The notes beneath the pieces were generated by a model. It worked only from the letters and a program-made list of their open reading frames with translations. It was not told the DNA's origin and searched no databases. This document shows positions 19,048 to 29,401 of a DNA stretch of 64,000 nt, one piece after another. The translations under genes and the position numbers were made by a program. The DNA is from Neisseriaceae bacterium (GTDB lineage Bacteria > Pseudomonadota > Gammaproteobacteria > Burkholderiales > Neisseriaceae), in NCBI GenBank assembly GCA_017991555.1, contig JAGOQM010000002.1:372001-436000 (forward strand). Direction: 5' to 3'. The number at the start of each line of letters is the position of its first letter. Position 1 is the stretch's first letter.

Positions 19048-20733
19048 TTACTCCTCGCCAGACAACTTAGCTTTAAGCAAGTCGCCAAGGCTAGTGGTAC
19101 CGGCATTCACATTGCTAGAAGCGGCAGACACGGTACGTAGGGTTTCGCCTTCGTCTTTAGCGTCTTTGGCTTTGATAGACAAGCTGATGTTACGGTTTTT
19201 GCGATCTACAGCGATGATCACGGCTTCAACTTCGTCACCTTCGTTTAGGTGGTTACGAATGTCTTCAACGCGGTCACGTGACACTTCAGAAGCGCGCAAG
19301 TAAGCTTCAACGTCGGCTTCTAGTACCACTACGGCACCTTTAGCATCTAGAGACTTAACGGTACCTTTAACCAAAGCACCTTTGTCGTTGACGCTGATGT
19401 AGTTGTTGAATGGATCGCCTTCAAGCTGTTTGATGCCCAAAGAGATGCGTTCTTTTTCAACGTCAATGGCCAATACCACGGTTTCAACTTCGTCGCCTTT
19501 TTTGTATTTGCGTACGGCTTCTTCACCGCTTTCGCTCCAAGAAAGGTCAGACAAGTGTACCAAACCATCGATGCCGCCGTTTAGGCCAACGAACACGCCA
19601 AAGTCGGTGATTGATTTGATGGCGCCAGTGATTTTATCGCCTTTTTTCTGCAAGGCAGCGAACTCTTCCCAAGGGTTAGCCTGGCATTGTTTCATACCTA
19701 GAGAAATACGACGACGGTCTTCGTCGATGTCCAAGATCATCACTTCAACTTCGTCCCCTAGCTGAACCACTTTGCTTGGGTGTACGTTTTTGTTGGTCCA
19801 GTCCATTTCTGAAACGTGTACCAAACCTTCGATGCCTTGTTCGATTTCAACGAATGCACCGTAGTCAGTCAGGTTGCTTACTTTACCGAACAAGCGAGTG
19901 CTTTGTGGGTAACGACGGCTTAGGCCGTGCCAAGGATCTTCACCCAATTGCTTCATGCCCAAAGACACGCGGCTTTTTTCTTGGTCGAATTTCAATACTT
20001 TGGCTTCAACTTCTTGACCCACTTCTAATACTTCGCTTGGGTGCTTAACACGACGCCATGCGATGTCGGTGATGTGTAGCAAACCATCGATGCCACCCAA
20101 GTCAACGAATGCACCGTAGTCAGTAATGTTTTTAACAATACCTTTAACCACAGAACCTTCTTGCAAGTTTTCAAGCAATGCTTTGCGCTCTTCGCCCAAG
20201 GTTGCTTCCAACACGGCGCGACGAGAAACCACAACGTTGTTGCGTTTTTTGTCTAGCTTGATTACTTTGAATTCAATTTGTTTGCCTTCGTAAGGAGTGG
20301 TGTCCTTAACTGGGCGAACGTCTACCAATGAACCAGGTAGGAAAGCACGGATGCCGTTAACCATAACGGTTAGGCCGCCTTTAACTTTACCGTTGATCAT
20401 GCCAGACAAGATGTCGCCATTTTCCATGGCTTCTTCTAGGGCGATCCAAGCAGCAGCACGTTTTGCTTTTTCGCGAGAAAGTTTGGTTTCACCATAACCG
20501 TTCTCTACAGATTCGATTGATACTGTTACGAAATCACCCACTTGAACTTCAACTTCACCTGCATCATTTTTAAATTCGTTGATGTCAACCAATGATTCAG
20601 ATTTCAAGCCAGCATTAACAGTTACAAAGTTATTGTCGATCGCAACAACCTCGGCGGTGATTACTTCACCAACGCGCATTTCTTGTAAGGTTAAGCTTTC
20701 TTCAAGTAATTGGGCAAAATTTTCCATTGTCAT
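19048..20733 (-). CDS. rpsA: 30S ribosomal protein S1
   Basis: S1 binds mRNA leaders for translation initiation. The 561-residue protein begins [11 protein letters not shown] and contains six S1 repeats, with recurring motifs such as [39 protein letters not shown] and [17 protein letters not shown]. Either ATG 20733 or ATG 20727 could be the start; neither has a strong ribosome site, common for this autoregulated gene. The 204-bp leader before it may be the site of S1 autoregulation. Order cmk-rpsA-ihfB is typical. Confidence 0.98.
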   Translation of the reverse strand: MTMENFAQLLEESLTLQEMRVGEVITAEVVAIDNNFVTVNAGLKSESLVDINEFKNDAGEVEVQVGDFVTVSIESVENGYGETKLSREKAKRAAAWIALEEAMENGDILSGMINGKVKGGLTVMVNGIRAFLPGSLVDVRPVKDTTPYEGKQIEFKVIKLDKKRNNVVVSRRAVLEATLGEERKALLENLQEGSVVKGIVKNITDYGAFVDLGGIDGLLHITDIAWRRVKHPSEVLEVGQEVEAKVLKFDQEKSRVSLGMKQLGEDPWHGLSRRYPQSTRLFGKVSNLTDYGAFVEIEQGIEGLVHVSEMDWTNKNVHPSKVVQLGDEVEVMILDIDEDRRRISLGMKQCQANPWEEFAALQKKGDKITGAIKSITDFGVFVGLNGGIDGLVHLSDLSWSESGEEAVRKYKKGDEVETVVLAIDVEKERISLGIKQLEGDPFNNYISVNDKGALVKGTVKSLDAKGAVVVLEADVEAYLRASEVSRDRVEDIRNHLNEGDEVEAVIIAVDRKNRNISLSIKAKDAKDEGETLRTVSAASSNVNAGTTSLGDLLKAKLSGEE

Positions 20734-20937
20734 TTAGTAATATCTCAAACACGGCCAAGGCAGTGTCATAGGGTTCGTTAGTCAAACTTGCACTCCTTGG
20801 CAGCGCAAGCGAAATAATAAAGTAAAGCAAAATACGCAATAAAAATAATAACCTAAAGTAGGTTAAGGCTTGCTTTAAAGCCTAGCCGTCCACCACACCC
20901 TAAGGCGCATTAGTAATTGCAAGGCTAATATTCTACA

Positions 20938-21603
20938 CTAAGTTTTTGATTCTTGATACCATTTAAGCACTTTTTCCAACGTTTCTTCGATGCCCAATGC
21001 TGAGGTATCGAGGTAATGGGCATCGGCCTCATGCTTTAAAGGCGCCACTTTACGGTTGCGGTCGGCTTCATCGCGGCGTTCGATGTCGGCCAAGATGGTG
21101 TCAAAATCAGCCGCCTGCCCTTTGCCCTGTAGCTGAAGCACGCGCCTTTGCGCGCGCTCTTCGGCGCTGGCGGTTAAGAAAATCTTCAGCTGCGCACTGG
21201 GGAACACCACCGAGCCCATGTCGCGGCCATCGGCCACCAAGCCATTGGGCCCCAAAAACGCACGCTGTCTGGCCAACAGGGCTTCACGCACCTGTGGTAG
21301 TTTTGCGACGGCAGAGGCCCCTAGGCCGATTTCTTCTTGTCGAATGACCTCGGTTACGTCCTGGCCCTCGAGTAGGATTTGCCCCTCGACAAACGTCACC
21401 GGCAGGCTTAAAGCCAGCTTGGCCACCCCAGCTTCGTCGGTATGGGCAACCCCCTGGCGCTGCGCATACAGTGCGGTGAGACGATACAGGGCACCAGAAT
21501 CTAAATAATCAAAACCCAACTTCGCCGCCACTTTCGCAGCAATGGTCCCCTTACCAGAGGCACTTGGCCCGTCGATGGCAATGACTTTTTGCACAATATT
21601 CAT
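20938..21603 (-). CDS. cmk: Cytidylate kinase
   Basis: Cmk phosphorylates CMP and dCMP. The 221-residue protein has the P-loop IDGPSASGKGT (10-20), the CMP-binding segment LDSGALYR and VADGRDMGSVVFP, and a lid with arginines (DIERRDEADRNRKVAPL). It precedes rpsA and diverges from aroA across a 180-bp gap. Confidence 0.96.
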   Translation of the reverse strand: MNIVQKVIAIDGPSASGKGTIAAKVAAKLGFDYLDSGALYRLTALYAQRQGVAHTDEAGVAKLALSLPVTFVEGQILLEGQDVTEVIRQEEIGLGASAVAKLPQVREALLARQRAFLGPNGLVADGRDMGSVVFPSAQLKIFLTASAEERAQRRVLQLQGKGQAADFDTILADIERRDEADRNRKVAPLKHEADAHYLDTSALGIEETLEKVLKWYQESKT

Positions 21604-21687
21604 GGTCTCTTCACAAAAGGCTCAATAAAGCCATTATTTTAAAGTAAACCGCGCTTTAGCACCAACGCTGTTTTGGCTAATTTACAC

Positions 21688-21715
21688 TTGCAACTATTCT
21701 GGCTTGGTTTACACT
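21688..21715 (+). promoter_or_regulatory. Candidate sigma-70 promoter of aroA
   Basis: TTGCAA at 21688-21693 and TACACT at 21710-21715 are separated by 16 bp and lie about 70 bp before the aroA ATG. This is a moderate match only. Confidence 0.35.
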
Positions 21716-21783
21716 AGTGGGCACGCTATTCATTCCAAACTTAATCCAGGCGCCGTTTTGCGGCCTTTTAACTGAGTATTCTT

Positions 21784-23106
21784 ATGAAAGAAGTCAACCC
21801 TGTGACCACTGAGCATGCCTCCCCCGCCCTACACCTTGCCCCTCGTTCGCTTAAGGCCAGTACCCTCACCCTTCCTGGCTCAAAAAGCATCAGCAACCGT
21901 GTCCTGCTTCTGGCCGCGCTGGCTTATGGCAACTGCGAGGTCAAAGACTTACTCCATTCAGACGACACTCACTACATGTTAGAAGCCCTCAAAACGCTGG
22001 GCGTCAACGTTGTGCAAACCCAGCCCAACGACTATTTAGTCACCGGCAAGTCTGGCCACTTTGCGCCCGCCGCCGACCTTTTCCTAGGCAACGCCGGAAC
22101 GGCCTTTCGCCCTTTAACTGCGGCCTTGGCGATCATGGGCGGCGACTACCGCCTTAGCGGCGTCGCCCGCATGCACGAGCGACCCATTGGCGACCTGGTC
22201 GACGCGTTACGCTTGGCCGGCGCCCACGTGGACTACCTGGGTGAAGCAGGCTACCCACCGTTACGCATTGGCGCGCGCGGCGACGCCCACAGCCAAACCA
22301 TTCCCATTAAGGGCAATGTGTCGAGCCAGTTTTTAACCGCGCTGCTGATGGCACTACCGCTTACCGGCCAAGCCTTCAACATTGAGGTGGATGGCCCCTT
22401 AATTTCCAAGCCGTACATTGCCATCACCCTAAACCTGATGGCGCGCTTTGGCGTGGTGGTCAGCCACCACGACTATCAGTCGTTCCAAATTCCCAAGCAC
22501 GCCCACTATCAGGCGCCCCCTTTAATGCACGTTGAAGGCGATGCCTCCAGTGCGTCTTATTTTTTAGCCGCCGGCCTGCTCACGGGCGCTCCCATTACCG
22601 TCCAAGGCATTGGCAAACACAGCATTCAAGGTGATGTGGCCTTCGCCGACACCCTCGCTCAGTTGGGCGCTAACGTGACCTGGGGTGAAAATCAAATCAC
22701 CGTGTCTCGGCCTGAGGACCAACCAATTAAGGCCTTTGACCTAGACCTTAACCACATTCCTGACGCCGCGATGACCCTCGCGATCGTGGCCCTGGCCGCC
22801 GATGGCCCCTGCCGCTTGCGCAACATTGCCAGCTGGCGGGTCAAAGAAACTGACCGCTTAAGCGCAATGGCGACGGAGCTACGCAAGCTGGGTGCCACCA
22901 TTGAGGAAGGCGAAGACTATTTGTTTATTACGCCGCCAGTCAGCCTCACCCCCAATGCCCACATCGATACCTATGACGACCATCGCATGGCCATGTGCTT
23001 CTCTTTGGTGAGCCTCTTGAATACGCCAGTGGTCATCAACGACCCCGACTGCGTGGCCAAGACCTTCCCTGATTACTTTTCAGCGTTTGCCAAACTAGGC
23101 CAATAG
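21784..23106 (+). CDS. aroA: 3-Phosphoshikimate 1-carboxyvinyltransferase (EPSP synthase)
   Basis: AroA joins shikimate-3-phosphate and PEP in the shikimate pathway. The 440-residue protein has the two signature regions [17 protein letters not shown] and [20 protein letters not shown], plus [17 protein letters not shown] at the start and [11 protein letters not shown] near the end. The PEP-site Gly in GNAGTA is present, so it looks like a class I, glyphosate-sensitive type. It starts about 10 residues earlier than typical; no better internal start is obvious. Confidence 0.97.
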   Translation: MKEVNPVTTEHASPALHLAPRSLKASTLTLPGSKSISNRVLLLAALAYGNCEVKDLLHSDDTHYMLEALKTLGVNVVQTQPNDYLVTGKSGHFAPAADLFLGNAGTAFRPLTAALAIMGGDYRLSGVARMHERPIGDLVDALRLAGAHVDYLGEAGYPPLRIGARGDAHSQTIPIKGNVSSQFLTALLMALPLTGQAFNIEVDGPLISKPYIAITLNLMARFGVVVSHHDYQSFQIPKHAHYQAPPLMHVEGDASSASYFLAAGLLTGAPITVQGIGKHSIQGDVAFADTLAQLGANVTWGENQITVSRPEDQPIKAFDLDLNHIPDAAMTLAIVALAADGPCRLRNIASWRVKETDRLSAMATELRKLGATIEEGEDYLFITPPVSLTPNAHIDTYDDHRMAMCFSLVSLLNTPVVINDPDCVAKTFPDYFSAFAKLGQ

Positions 23107-23465
23107 CCTGCTGCGCCGAGGCCCCCGCTTCGGCGCAAACCATTGATTTAAAATAAATCACATCAAACCCCGCTCACGTCGCACTCACTCCCAGCCCTCG
23201 TATTCACATATAAATTTAAATATCCCATCAAATAAATCACTTTGATTTAACAATCTACCAATCAACGCAACAGCACGGCTATTTAGCCAAATATTTAGCA
23301 TAAAATAAAATCACACCACCATTGGCGCAATTAATTTAAATAAATAAATTGAAATTAAGCATAATGTGATTTAACCTAGCCTCCACCTTTAAGCATTTTT
23401 CACAGGCAATACCCACAAGGTCAGCGCCTGTTTGACCCGTAAGCGAATTGATTAGATAACCCTAA
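23107..23465. other. 359-bp AT-rich gap with repeated TGATTTA palindromes
   Basis: The gap before the MHS transporters opens with a hairpin after aroA (TGCGCCGA / TTCGGCGCA, 23112-23137), without a U-run. Two perfect 7+3+7 palindromes of one half-site follow: TGATTTA-AAA-TAAATCA (23144-23160) and TAAATCA-CTT-TGATTTA (23233-23249). Related half-sites occur as AAAATCACA near 23307 and TGTGATTTAA near 23365. This looks like multi-site regulator binding. No gene is supported. Confidence 0.6.
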
Positions 23466-24782
23466 ATGAGTACACACACACCAGCCCCAACGGCAACCCT
23501 GGACACGGCCGACGCCGTGCCTTCACGACCCTTAAACAAACACGACTTCAAAACCCTGTCACTGTCTTCTTTAGGCAGCGCGCTAGAATTTTACGACTTC
23601 ATTATTTTTGTGTTTTACGCACAAATCATCAGTCACCTATTTTTTCCAGCCTCTCTAGACCCTTTTTGGGCCATGCTCAACACCTACGGCACCTTTGCCG
23701 CCGGCTATTTTGCCCGCCCCTTAGGCGGCATTGTGATGGCCCACTTTGGCGACATGATCGGCCGTAAGAAAATGTTTGCGCTGTCGATTTTACTGATGGC
23801 GCTGCCCACCATGGCCATCGGCCTGATGCCGACGTTTGAAACCATCGGCTATGCCGCGCCCATTCTACTGTTATTAATGCGCATCCTACAGGGCATTGCC
23901 ATTGGCGGTGAAGTGCCTGGCGCATGGACGTTTGTGTCCGAACACGTGCCCAAAAAACGGGTCGGCTTTGCCAACGGCTTGCTCAGCTGCGGCCTCTCGG
24001 TCGGCATTTTATTTGGCGCCGTGGTGGCCTTAGTCATGGAAAAAACCTTCACCACCGAAGAATTAAGCACCTGGGCCTGGCGCCTGCCGTTTATCCTAGG
24101 CGGTGTTTTAGGCTTGGTGACCATGTATTTGCGCCGCTGGCTGAAAGAAACCCCCGTGTTTCAAGCCATGCAAGCCAAAAAAACCTTGAGCCGTGAACTG
24201 CCAGTTAAAACCATTTTAAAAGCGCATCGCTCTGGCATCGTGCTGTCGATGCTGCTGACCTGGTTCCTCACCGCTGGCGTGGTGGTGGTGCTCTTGGCCA
24301 CCCCCCAAATCATGAGCAATCAATACGGCATTTCGCGCGAAACCGCCTTTACCATGCAAAGCACGGCCATCATCATTGAAGCCATCCTGTGCGTGTTCAC
24401 CGGCTACATAGCGGACAAAGTGGGCGCAGGCAAAACCCTGATGGTCGGCGCCATTGCCCTGGCCATTAGCGCCTACTTCTTTTATGGCAGCCTCGCTGGC
24501 GGCGACCTAAACACCATTTTCATCACCTATATGTTCACCGTCGCCGCCGTGGGTGTCGTGGGCGTGGTGCCAATGGGCATGATTTTGTCATTCCCGGCTG
24601 CCGTACGCTTTACGGGCGTGTCATTTTCTTATAACGTTTCCTATGCCGTGTTAGGGGGCATTACCCTGCCCTTGATACAAGTATTAAGTCGTTACAGCGA
24701 TTTAGGCATTGCTTACTACATCTTATTTATGTGCGTCATCGCACTGGGGTGTGGCCTATACATGATGAAGAAAAAAATATAA
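23466..24782 (+). CDS. MFS transporter, metabolite:H+ symporter (MHS) type, copy 1
   Basis: A twelve-span major-facilitator protein of 438 residues. The MHS family signatures are LGSALEFYDFIIFVFYA in span 1, ARPLGGIVMAHFGDMIGRKKMF between spans 2 and 3, and LRILQGIAIGGEVPGAWTFVSEH in span 4. MHS members carry dicarboxylates, tricarboxylates, compatible solutes or aromatic acids; the substrate here cannot be told. It is closely related to the next gene, so the pair arose by tandem duplication. The long AT-rich region upstream carries repeated palindromes that may be its control region. Confidence 0.88.
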   Translation: MSTHTPAPTATLDTADAVPSRPLNKHDFKTLSLSSLGSALEFYDFIIFVFYAQIISHLFFPASLDPFWAMLNTYGTFAAGYFARPLGGIVMAHFGDMIGRKKMFALSILLMALPTMAIGLMPTFETIGYAAPILLLLMRILQGIAIGGEVPGAWTFVSEHVPKKRVGFANGLLSCGLSVGILFGAVVALVMEKTFTTEELSTWAWRLPFILGGVLGLVTMYLRRWLKETPVFQAMQAKKTLSRELPVKTILKAHRSGIVLSMLLTWFLTAGVVVVLLATPQIMSNQYGISRETAFTMQSTAIIIEAILCVFTGYIADKVGAGKTLMVGAIALAISAYFFYGSLAGGDLNTIFITYMFTVAAVGVVGVVPMGMILSFPAAVRFTGVSFSYNVSYAVLGGITLPLIQVLSRYSDLGIAYYILFMCVIALGCGLYMMKKKI

Positions 24783-24797
24783 CCCTTCGCACACTAG

Positions 24798-24824
24798 GCC
24801 GCTCCAGCAGGAGGCGGCTTTTTT
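24798..24824 (+). terminator. Terminator between the two MHS transporter genes
   Basis: Stem GCCGC-TCC / GGA-G-GCGGC with one bulged base, loop AGCA, then six T residues. It follows the first transporter gene by 15 bp, so the second copy is at least partly transcribed separately. Confidence 0.75.
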
Positions 24825-24858
24825 AAACCCTTTACGTTTCGACTTTGGACTACTCTTT

Positions 24859-26175
24859 ATGAATCAAACACCGATGTCGGGTGCCGCCGCAGATGCGGAT
24901 GTGCAATACAACCCACCCAGAAAATTGAATCGCAATGACGCCAAAACGCTGTCTCTATCGGCTTTAGGTGGTGCCTTAGAATTCTATGACTTTATTATCT
25001 TCGTGTTCTACGCGAACGTGATTAGCCAACTGTTCTTCCCCGCCACGCTAGATCCATTTTGGGCCTCATTAAACACCTATGGCGCCTTTGCCGCTGGCTA
25101 CTTTGCCCGCCCCTTAGGTGGCGTGGTGATGGCTCACTTTGGTGACCTAGTGGGCCGCAAACGCATGTTTACGCTGTCGATTTTACTGATGGCGATCCCC
25201 ACCCTGTGCATCGGCTTTTTACCGACCTTTGAAAGCATTGGCTATGCAGCGCCGATTTTGCTGCTGTTGATGCGTGTGCTGCAAGGCATTGCCATTGGCG
25301 GTGAGATCCCTGCGGCTTGGGTGTTTGTGGCCGAACACGTGCCGCAAAAACGCATTGGCCTAGCCGATGGCACCCTGACCATGGGCTTGGTTTCGGGAAT
25401 TCTATTGGGCTCACTGATGGCCCTTGCCATGAGCCTGATTTTCAGCGAACAGACCATTCAAGAGTGGGCCTGGCGCTTGCCCTTCATCGTGGGCGGGGTC
25501 TTGGGTTTTGTGGCCATGTACCTACGCCGCTGGTTAGAAGAAACCCCTATTTTTAAAGAAATGAAGGCGCGTAAAGCATTGCACGACGGCATTCCGTTAA
25601 AAACCATTTTCGCCCACTACAAAGGCGCCATGGTGTTGTCTGGCCTACTGACTTGGTTGTTGACCGGCTGTGTGGTGGTGATGCTGTTGATGGCCCCCAA
25701 CCTCATGAGTGGCACTTTTAACATGCCGCGCACCCAAATTTTCACCATGCAAAGCTTTGCCATTTTGGCGACCTGCTTAGGCTGTGTGGCTTCGGGCATG
25801 ATGTGCGATAAAATTGGCGCAGCCAAAACCTTTGTGAGCTGGTGCTTGGCCTTGCTGGTGAGCAGCTGGGTGTTCTACCATAGCTTGGGCACGGCTTCGA
25901 CCTTACAAATTGCGGCGCTATACGCCATTACCGGCTTCTTTGGCGGCATTTTGGGCAGCATTCCCTACGTGATGGTGCACCTCTACCCCGCCAATATTCG
26001 CTTCTCTGGCATTTCGTTCTCGTACAACATTGCCTACGCTATTTTTGGCGGCATTACCCCGATCCTCATCGTGTGGCTAAACGACAAGAGCCCAGTAGGC
26101 GCCGCTTACTACATGGCGTTCTTGGCCATTATGGGCGTGTGCATGGGCCTGTACCTGTTTAAACGTAAAATTTAA
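24859..26175 (+). CDS. MFS transporter, metabolite:H+ symporter (MHS) type, copy 2
   Basis: Also 438 residues and clearly a paralogue of the preceding gene: LGGALEFYDFIIFVFYANVISQLFF, ARPLGGVVMAHFGDLVGRKRMF and LRVLQGIAIGGEIPAAWVFVAEH align without gaps. The later spans differ most, for example in the loop after the central hydrophilic linker and in spans 7-10, which points to a different substrate or affinity. The substrate is unknown. A strong terminator follows. Confidence 0.88.
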   Translation: MNQTPMSGAAADADVQYNPPRKLNRNDAKTLSLSALGGALEFYDFIIFVFYANVISQLFFPATLDPFWASLNTYGAFAAGYFARPLGGVVMAHFGDLVGRKRMFTLSILLMAIPTLCIGFLPTFESIGYAAPILLLLMRVLQGIAIGGEIPAAWVFVAEHVPQKRIGLADGTLTMGLVSGILLGSLMALAMSLIFSEQTIQEWAWRLPFIVGGVLGFVAMYLRRWLEETPIFKEMKARKALHDGIPLKTIFAHYKGAMVLSGLLTWLLTGCVVVMLLMAPNLMSGTFNMPRTQIFTMQSFAILATCLGCVASGMMCDKIGAAKTFVSWCLALLVSSWVFYHSLGTASTLQIAALYAITGFFGGILGSIPYVMVHLYPANIRFSGISFSYNIAYAIFGGITPILIVWLNDKSPVGAAYYMAFLAIMGVCMGLYLFKRKI

Positions 26176-26196
26176 CCGTTAAACCCAATCACAACA

Positions 26197-26229
26197 CCGT
26201 GGCCACCCATCCGGAGCCACGGTTTTTTT
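26197..26229 (+). terminator. Terminator after the second MHS transporter
   Basis: Stem CCGTGGC / GCCACGG with a 12-base loop, then seven T residues, 21 bp after the stop codon. Confidence 0.85.
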
Positions 26230-26243
26230 ATGGGCGCCGCACC

Positions 26244-26552
26244 CTAGGCTGACGGTATGGTTATATTCAGCAAAGCACTGCTCAAGCTTTTACCATGCGC
26301 ATCCAGCGCCAAACTGCGGGTCACTCCACCGCCCAGAGCCTGATAAAGCACAAAATTGAGGGCCCCCAGCTGCGGCAGTTCGTAACGCACCACCTCACCC
26401 AACACCCACTCAGAAAAATGCGCCTTAACCCGCGCCACGCTGAGCGCCTGCCTAATGCGTTCATAGTCGGCTAAATCATAAGCAATCACCGCAATATTAG
26501 ACACATCCCCTTTGTCGCCAGAACGGGCGTGGGCCAATTCCACCAGCCTCAT
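26244..26552 (-). CDS. AtuA-like C-terminal ferredoxin-fold domain protein
   Basis: This 102-residue protein matches the separate small domain found next to or fused behind AtuA-family proteins (VELAHARSGDKGDVSNIAVIAY at the N-terminus, ALGGGVTRSLALDAHGKSL towards the end). Its start overlaps the stop of the larger AtuA gene by four bases, so the two are coupled and probably form one enzyme. The chemistry of the family is not well defined; AtuA belongs to acyclic terpene utilisation in Pseudomonas. Confidence 0.8.
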   Translation of the reverse strand: MRLVELAHARSGDKGDVSNIAVIAYDLADYERIRQALSVARVKAHFSEWVLGEVVRYELPQLGALNFVLYQALGGGVTRSLALDAHGKSLSSALLNITIPSA

Positions 26553-27892
26553 GCGATCACCTCAACACAGTGCACGCGGGGCACCACCAAAGCGCGGGGC
26601 AAATAGGCAGAATCAATCGCCACCACTTCACTGACCTGCTTCATCACGCCACCACCCCCAGCTGGGCCATTGGTATACAGCGCTTCGACTTCATTGCCCA
26701 CCCAGGCCGCTTCGGCCGCTGCCGCACAGCGGGCCGCCACTCGGGCACGCACTTCATAGGGGACGCCCACGTTGGCAATGGCATCGCCGTGCAAGGCATT
26801 CACCCCGATTAAATCATAGCGCGCCGCCAAGGGGGTTAAGCCAATAATGTCAAATCGTGCTTGCACAATGCTCAAAGCCAGCTGCGCCCGCTCTAACGCG
26901 CCCACACCGGCATAGGCAATCTCACCGCTGCCGATAAAGCCATCGGCGTAAGCCACCGACACTTTCAACAACGGCGGCCTAGGTCGGCCTGAAGCCCCGG
27001 CAACCGCCACCCGGTCGGGGCCTATTTGGGTAAAAGTGACCTGAGAAAAATCGGCGGTCACATCTGGCGTTAAATACCGCTCTGGATCATGTATTTCATA
27101 CAGTAGCTGCGCCGTACAGGTCGCCACCGTCACGCAGCCGCCTGAACCCGCCACCTTGGTGATCACCGCATCACCTGCCGCATTGACTTCGGCCAAGGGA
27201 AAGCCCAAATGGGCCAAGTTGGGCACGTCGTTGATGCCCGGCTGAGCGTAATAGCCCCCGCTGACCTGGCCTGCGCACTCTAGTAAATGGCCCACTAAGG
27301 TGCCCTTGCCCAAACGCACCCAGTCATCCGCCGCCCAGCCAAACTCATGCCGCATGATGGCTAAAAACAAAGATGGGTCGGCCACTCGCCCCGCAATCAC
27401 CACGTCGGCACCCGCGGCCAAAGCCATCATTAATCCTTCGGCGCCGGTGTAGGCGTTGGCTGAAATAATGCGCGCGCTGAGCGCCTGAAAATACTGCTTC
27501 TGCGTTTCCAAATACACGTTTTCTGCCGCCGCGATGGTGTGCACGTCATCGCCTTCCACCACCGCAATGGTTAAGCCGTTCAAGCCCAACTCTTGCGCCA
27601 CCGCCGCCACCACCTGAGCCGCGGCGGCCGGATTGGCGGCGCCCATATTGGTCACGATGCGAATGCGCTTGGGCCCACACACCGGCAAAACGGCGCGCAT
27701 CCGCGCGGCCAACAGTTCGTTGTAACCCAAATTGGGGTCCCGTGCCTTTTGTTTTTGCCCCAAGGCAATGGTGCGTTCGGCCAAACATTCAAACACTAGG
27801 TAATCAAGATCGCCTTTTTGCGCCAACTCGAGCGCTGGCTCTATCCTGTCCCCTGCATAACCTGCTCCTGCCCCTATGCGTATGGTCTTCAT
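26549..27892 (-). CDS. AtuA-family protein (acyclic terpene utilisation/DUF1446)
   Basis: This 447-residue protein is of the DUF1446/AtuA family. Typical motifs are RIGAGAGYAGDRIEPALELAQKGDLDYLVFECLAERT at the N-terminus, IVTNMGAANP, and the glycine-rich AGSGGCVTVATCTAQLLYE. ATG 27892 is chosen, preceded by AGAGG; the open frame extends 24 codons further upstream without similarity. With the small AtuA-like gene, a CitMHS transporter and a divergent LysR regulator, it forms a catabolic cluster for an organic acid whose identity is not visible. Confidence 0.82.
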   Translation of the reverse strand: MKTIRIGAGAGYAGDRIEPALELAQKGDLDYLVFECLAERTIALGQKQKARDPNLGYNELLAARMRAVLPVCGPKRIRIVTNMGAANPAAAAQVVAAVAQELGLNGLTIAVVEGDDVHTIAAAENVYLETQKQYFQALSARIISANAYTGAEGLMMALAAGADVVIAGRVADPSLFLAIMRHEFGWAADDWVRLGKGTLVGHLLECAGQVSGGYYAQPGINDVPNLAHLGFPLAEVNAAGDAVITKVAGSGGCVTVATCTAQLLYEIHDPERYLTPDVTADFSQVTFTQIGPDRVAVAGASGRPRPPLLKVSVAYADGFIGSGEIAYAGVGALERAQLALSIVQARFDIIGLTPLAARYDLIGVNALHGDAIANVGVPYEVRARVAARCAAAAEAAWVGNEVEALYTNGPAGGGGVMKQVSEVVAIDSAYLPRALVVPRVHCVEVIA

Positions 27893-27903
27893 CACAGCCT
27901 CTC

Positions 27904-29211
27904 TTAAAATGGAAACACACCCAGCAGCACGCTCACCAAGGTCATCACGATGGAAATCGCCCACAAATATAAAAAGCTAAAACGCTGATGCTCGGCCAAG
28001 TCCACGCCCGCTAAGCCCACCAACAAAAAGGTTGCTGGGGTTAAGGGACTGATGGGAAATCCGGTGGTCATTTGCCCTAATAGCGCCGCCTGCCCCATTT
28101 GTAATGCGGGCACGCCCAAATCATGGGCAGCCGCGCTCACCACCGGCAAAATACCAAAGTAAAATGAATCGGGATCAAACACCATGCTCAGCGGCATCGA
28201 CACCAACCCTAGAATAAAAGGAAAGTGTCCTGCCATCTGTGCGGGCGCATTAGCCGACAAGGTTTCTGCCATGGCACTGAGCATGCCGGCGTTTTTCAAG
28301 ATGCCGGTAAACACGCCAGCGGCAAACAAGATCCCCGCCATCATCATCACCGACCCCGCGTGGGCATCAATCCGCGCTTTTTGATCAGACTGCTTTGGGT
28401 AGTTCAGCCACAGCGCCACCACCGCACCCAGCATGAAGCACAGTACAGGCTCGGCCCAGCCCATCAGCATGCTGCCCAACACCAGCAGCACCAGGCCAAG
28501 GTTGAGCCACACTAACTTGGGCCGACGCAAACCACGCTCGGCGGCGCTGAGGTCACGGTCATTTGAACCCAAGCCCAGCATCAAAGCCTCGCCCCCCATT
28601 AGGCGTTTGGCCTCGCGCCGGCCCATTAGCCACGCGCAGGCACAGGCGAACAGTAGTCCGGCCAGCATTACCGGCAACACGGGTAAAAATAAAGCCATCA
28701 CGTCGACCTGTAGTGCCGAAGCGGCCCTTAAGGTTGGCCCACCCCACGGCAGCATGTTGGCGACGCCCGCCCCCATGGCCACACAGCAGGCCAAAATACG
28801 CCGATCCATCCCCAAGCGTTGGTATAGGGGCAGCATGGCCGGCACCACCACCAAAAAGGTGGTTGCCCCCGATCCGTCTAGGTGCGCCACCACCGCCAGT
28901 ACCGTTGTGCCTAAGGCAATGCGTGCTGGCTGATGGCCCACCGTTTTTAAAATCCAGTCAATAATGGGGTCGAACATGCCCGCATCGGTCAGAATACTGA
29001 AAAACAAAATGGCAAATACAAACATGCCGATGACAGGGGCAATGGCCCGAATTCCGGTGACCGCATGGCCACTGACCTCGCTTAGGCTAAAGCCCGCCAA
29101 TAAAGCCATCACGATGGGAATCAAGATTAAGGCCCCCATGGCACTCATTTTTTTACTGATGATGGCCGCCAACACCAACACAATGGTGAACAATCCAAAC
29201 CATGCCAACAT
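27904..29211 (-). CDS. CitMHS-family anion transporter
   Basis: A polytopic membrane protein of 435 residues with at least ten hydrophobic spans. The citrate transporter (CitMHS/ArsB superfamily) signatures are MLAWFGLFTIVLVLAAIISKKM at the start, HLDGSGATTFLVVVPAMLPLY, NMLPWGGPTLRAASAL and FDPDSFYFGILPVVS. CitMHS proteins take up metal-citrate or related carboxylates. The start is ATG 29211 with GAGGAG 8 bp upstream; the 34 extra upstream codons are rejected. It is the first gene of the transporter-AtuA unit, divergent from the LysR gene. Confidence 0.85.
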   Translation of the reverse strand: MLAWFGLFTIVLVLAAIISKKMSAMGALILIPIVMALLAGFSLSEVSGHAVTGIRAIAPVIGMFVFAILFFSILTDAGMFDPIIDWILKTVGHQPARIALGTTVLAVVAHLDGSGATTFLVVVPAMLPLYQRLGMDRRILACCVAMGAGVANMLPWGGPTLRAASALQVDVMALFLPVLPVMLAGLLFACACAWLMGRREAKRLMGGEALMLGLGSNDRDLSAAERGLRRPKLVWLNLGLVLLVLGSMLMGWAEPVLCFMLGAVVALWLNYPKQSDQKARIDAHAGSVMMMAGILFAAGVFTGILKNAGMLSAMAETLSANAPAQMAGHFPFILGLVSMPLSMVFDPDSFYFGILPVVSAAAHDLGVPALQMGQAALLGQMTTGFPISPLTPATFLLVGLAGVDLAEHQRFSFLYLWAISIVMTLVSVLLGVFPF

Positions 29212-29401
29212 AGCCGTCTCCTCTTCTCTAATGCCTGCCAAAACCCTCAATGGGCTTTTGTTGTGTTTAGATTCTAGGCAGCCGAAGGCAAAAACGTCTA
29301 ACGCAAAAGACAAATCAACTTATTGAAAAAAGGAATGAATGTAGGGCAAAGAGTCTGCTACCGTGTATCGACACACGCCACTGATTGAGGACCCGCCCGT
29401 C

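Noticed and set aside
23144..23166. FNR/CRP-type box in the aroA-MHS gap
   Set aside because: TTGAT and ATCAA occur but are 14 bases apart rather than 4; the conserved pattern is TGATTTA-N3-TAAATCA.
28433..28964. Long plus-strand open frames opposite the CitMHS gene
   Set aside because: The minus-strand transporter has clear family motifs and membrane periodicity; the antisense frames are Pro/Arg-rich shadows.
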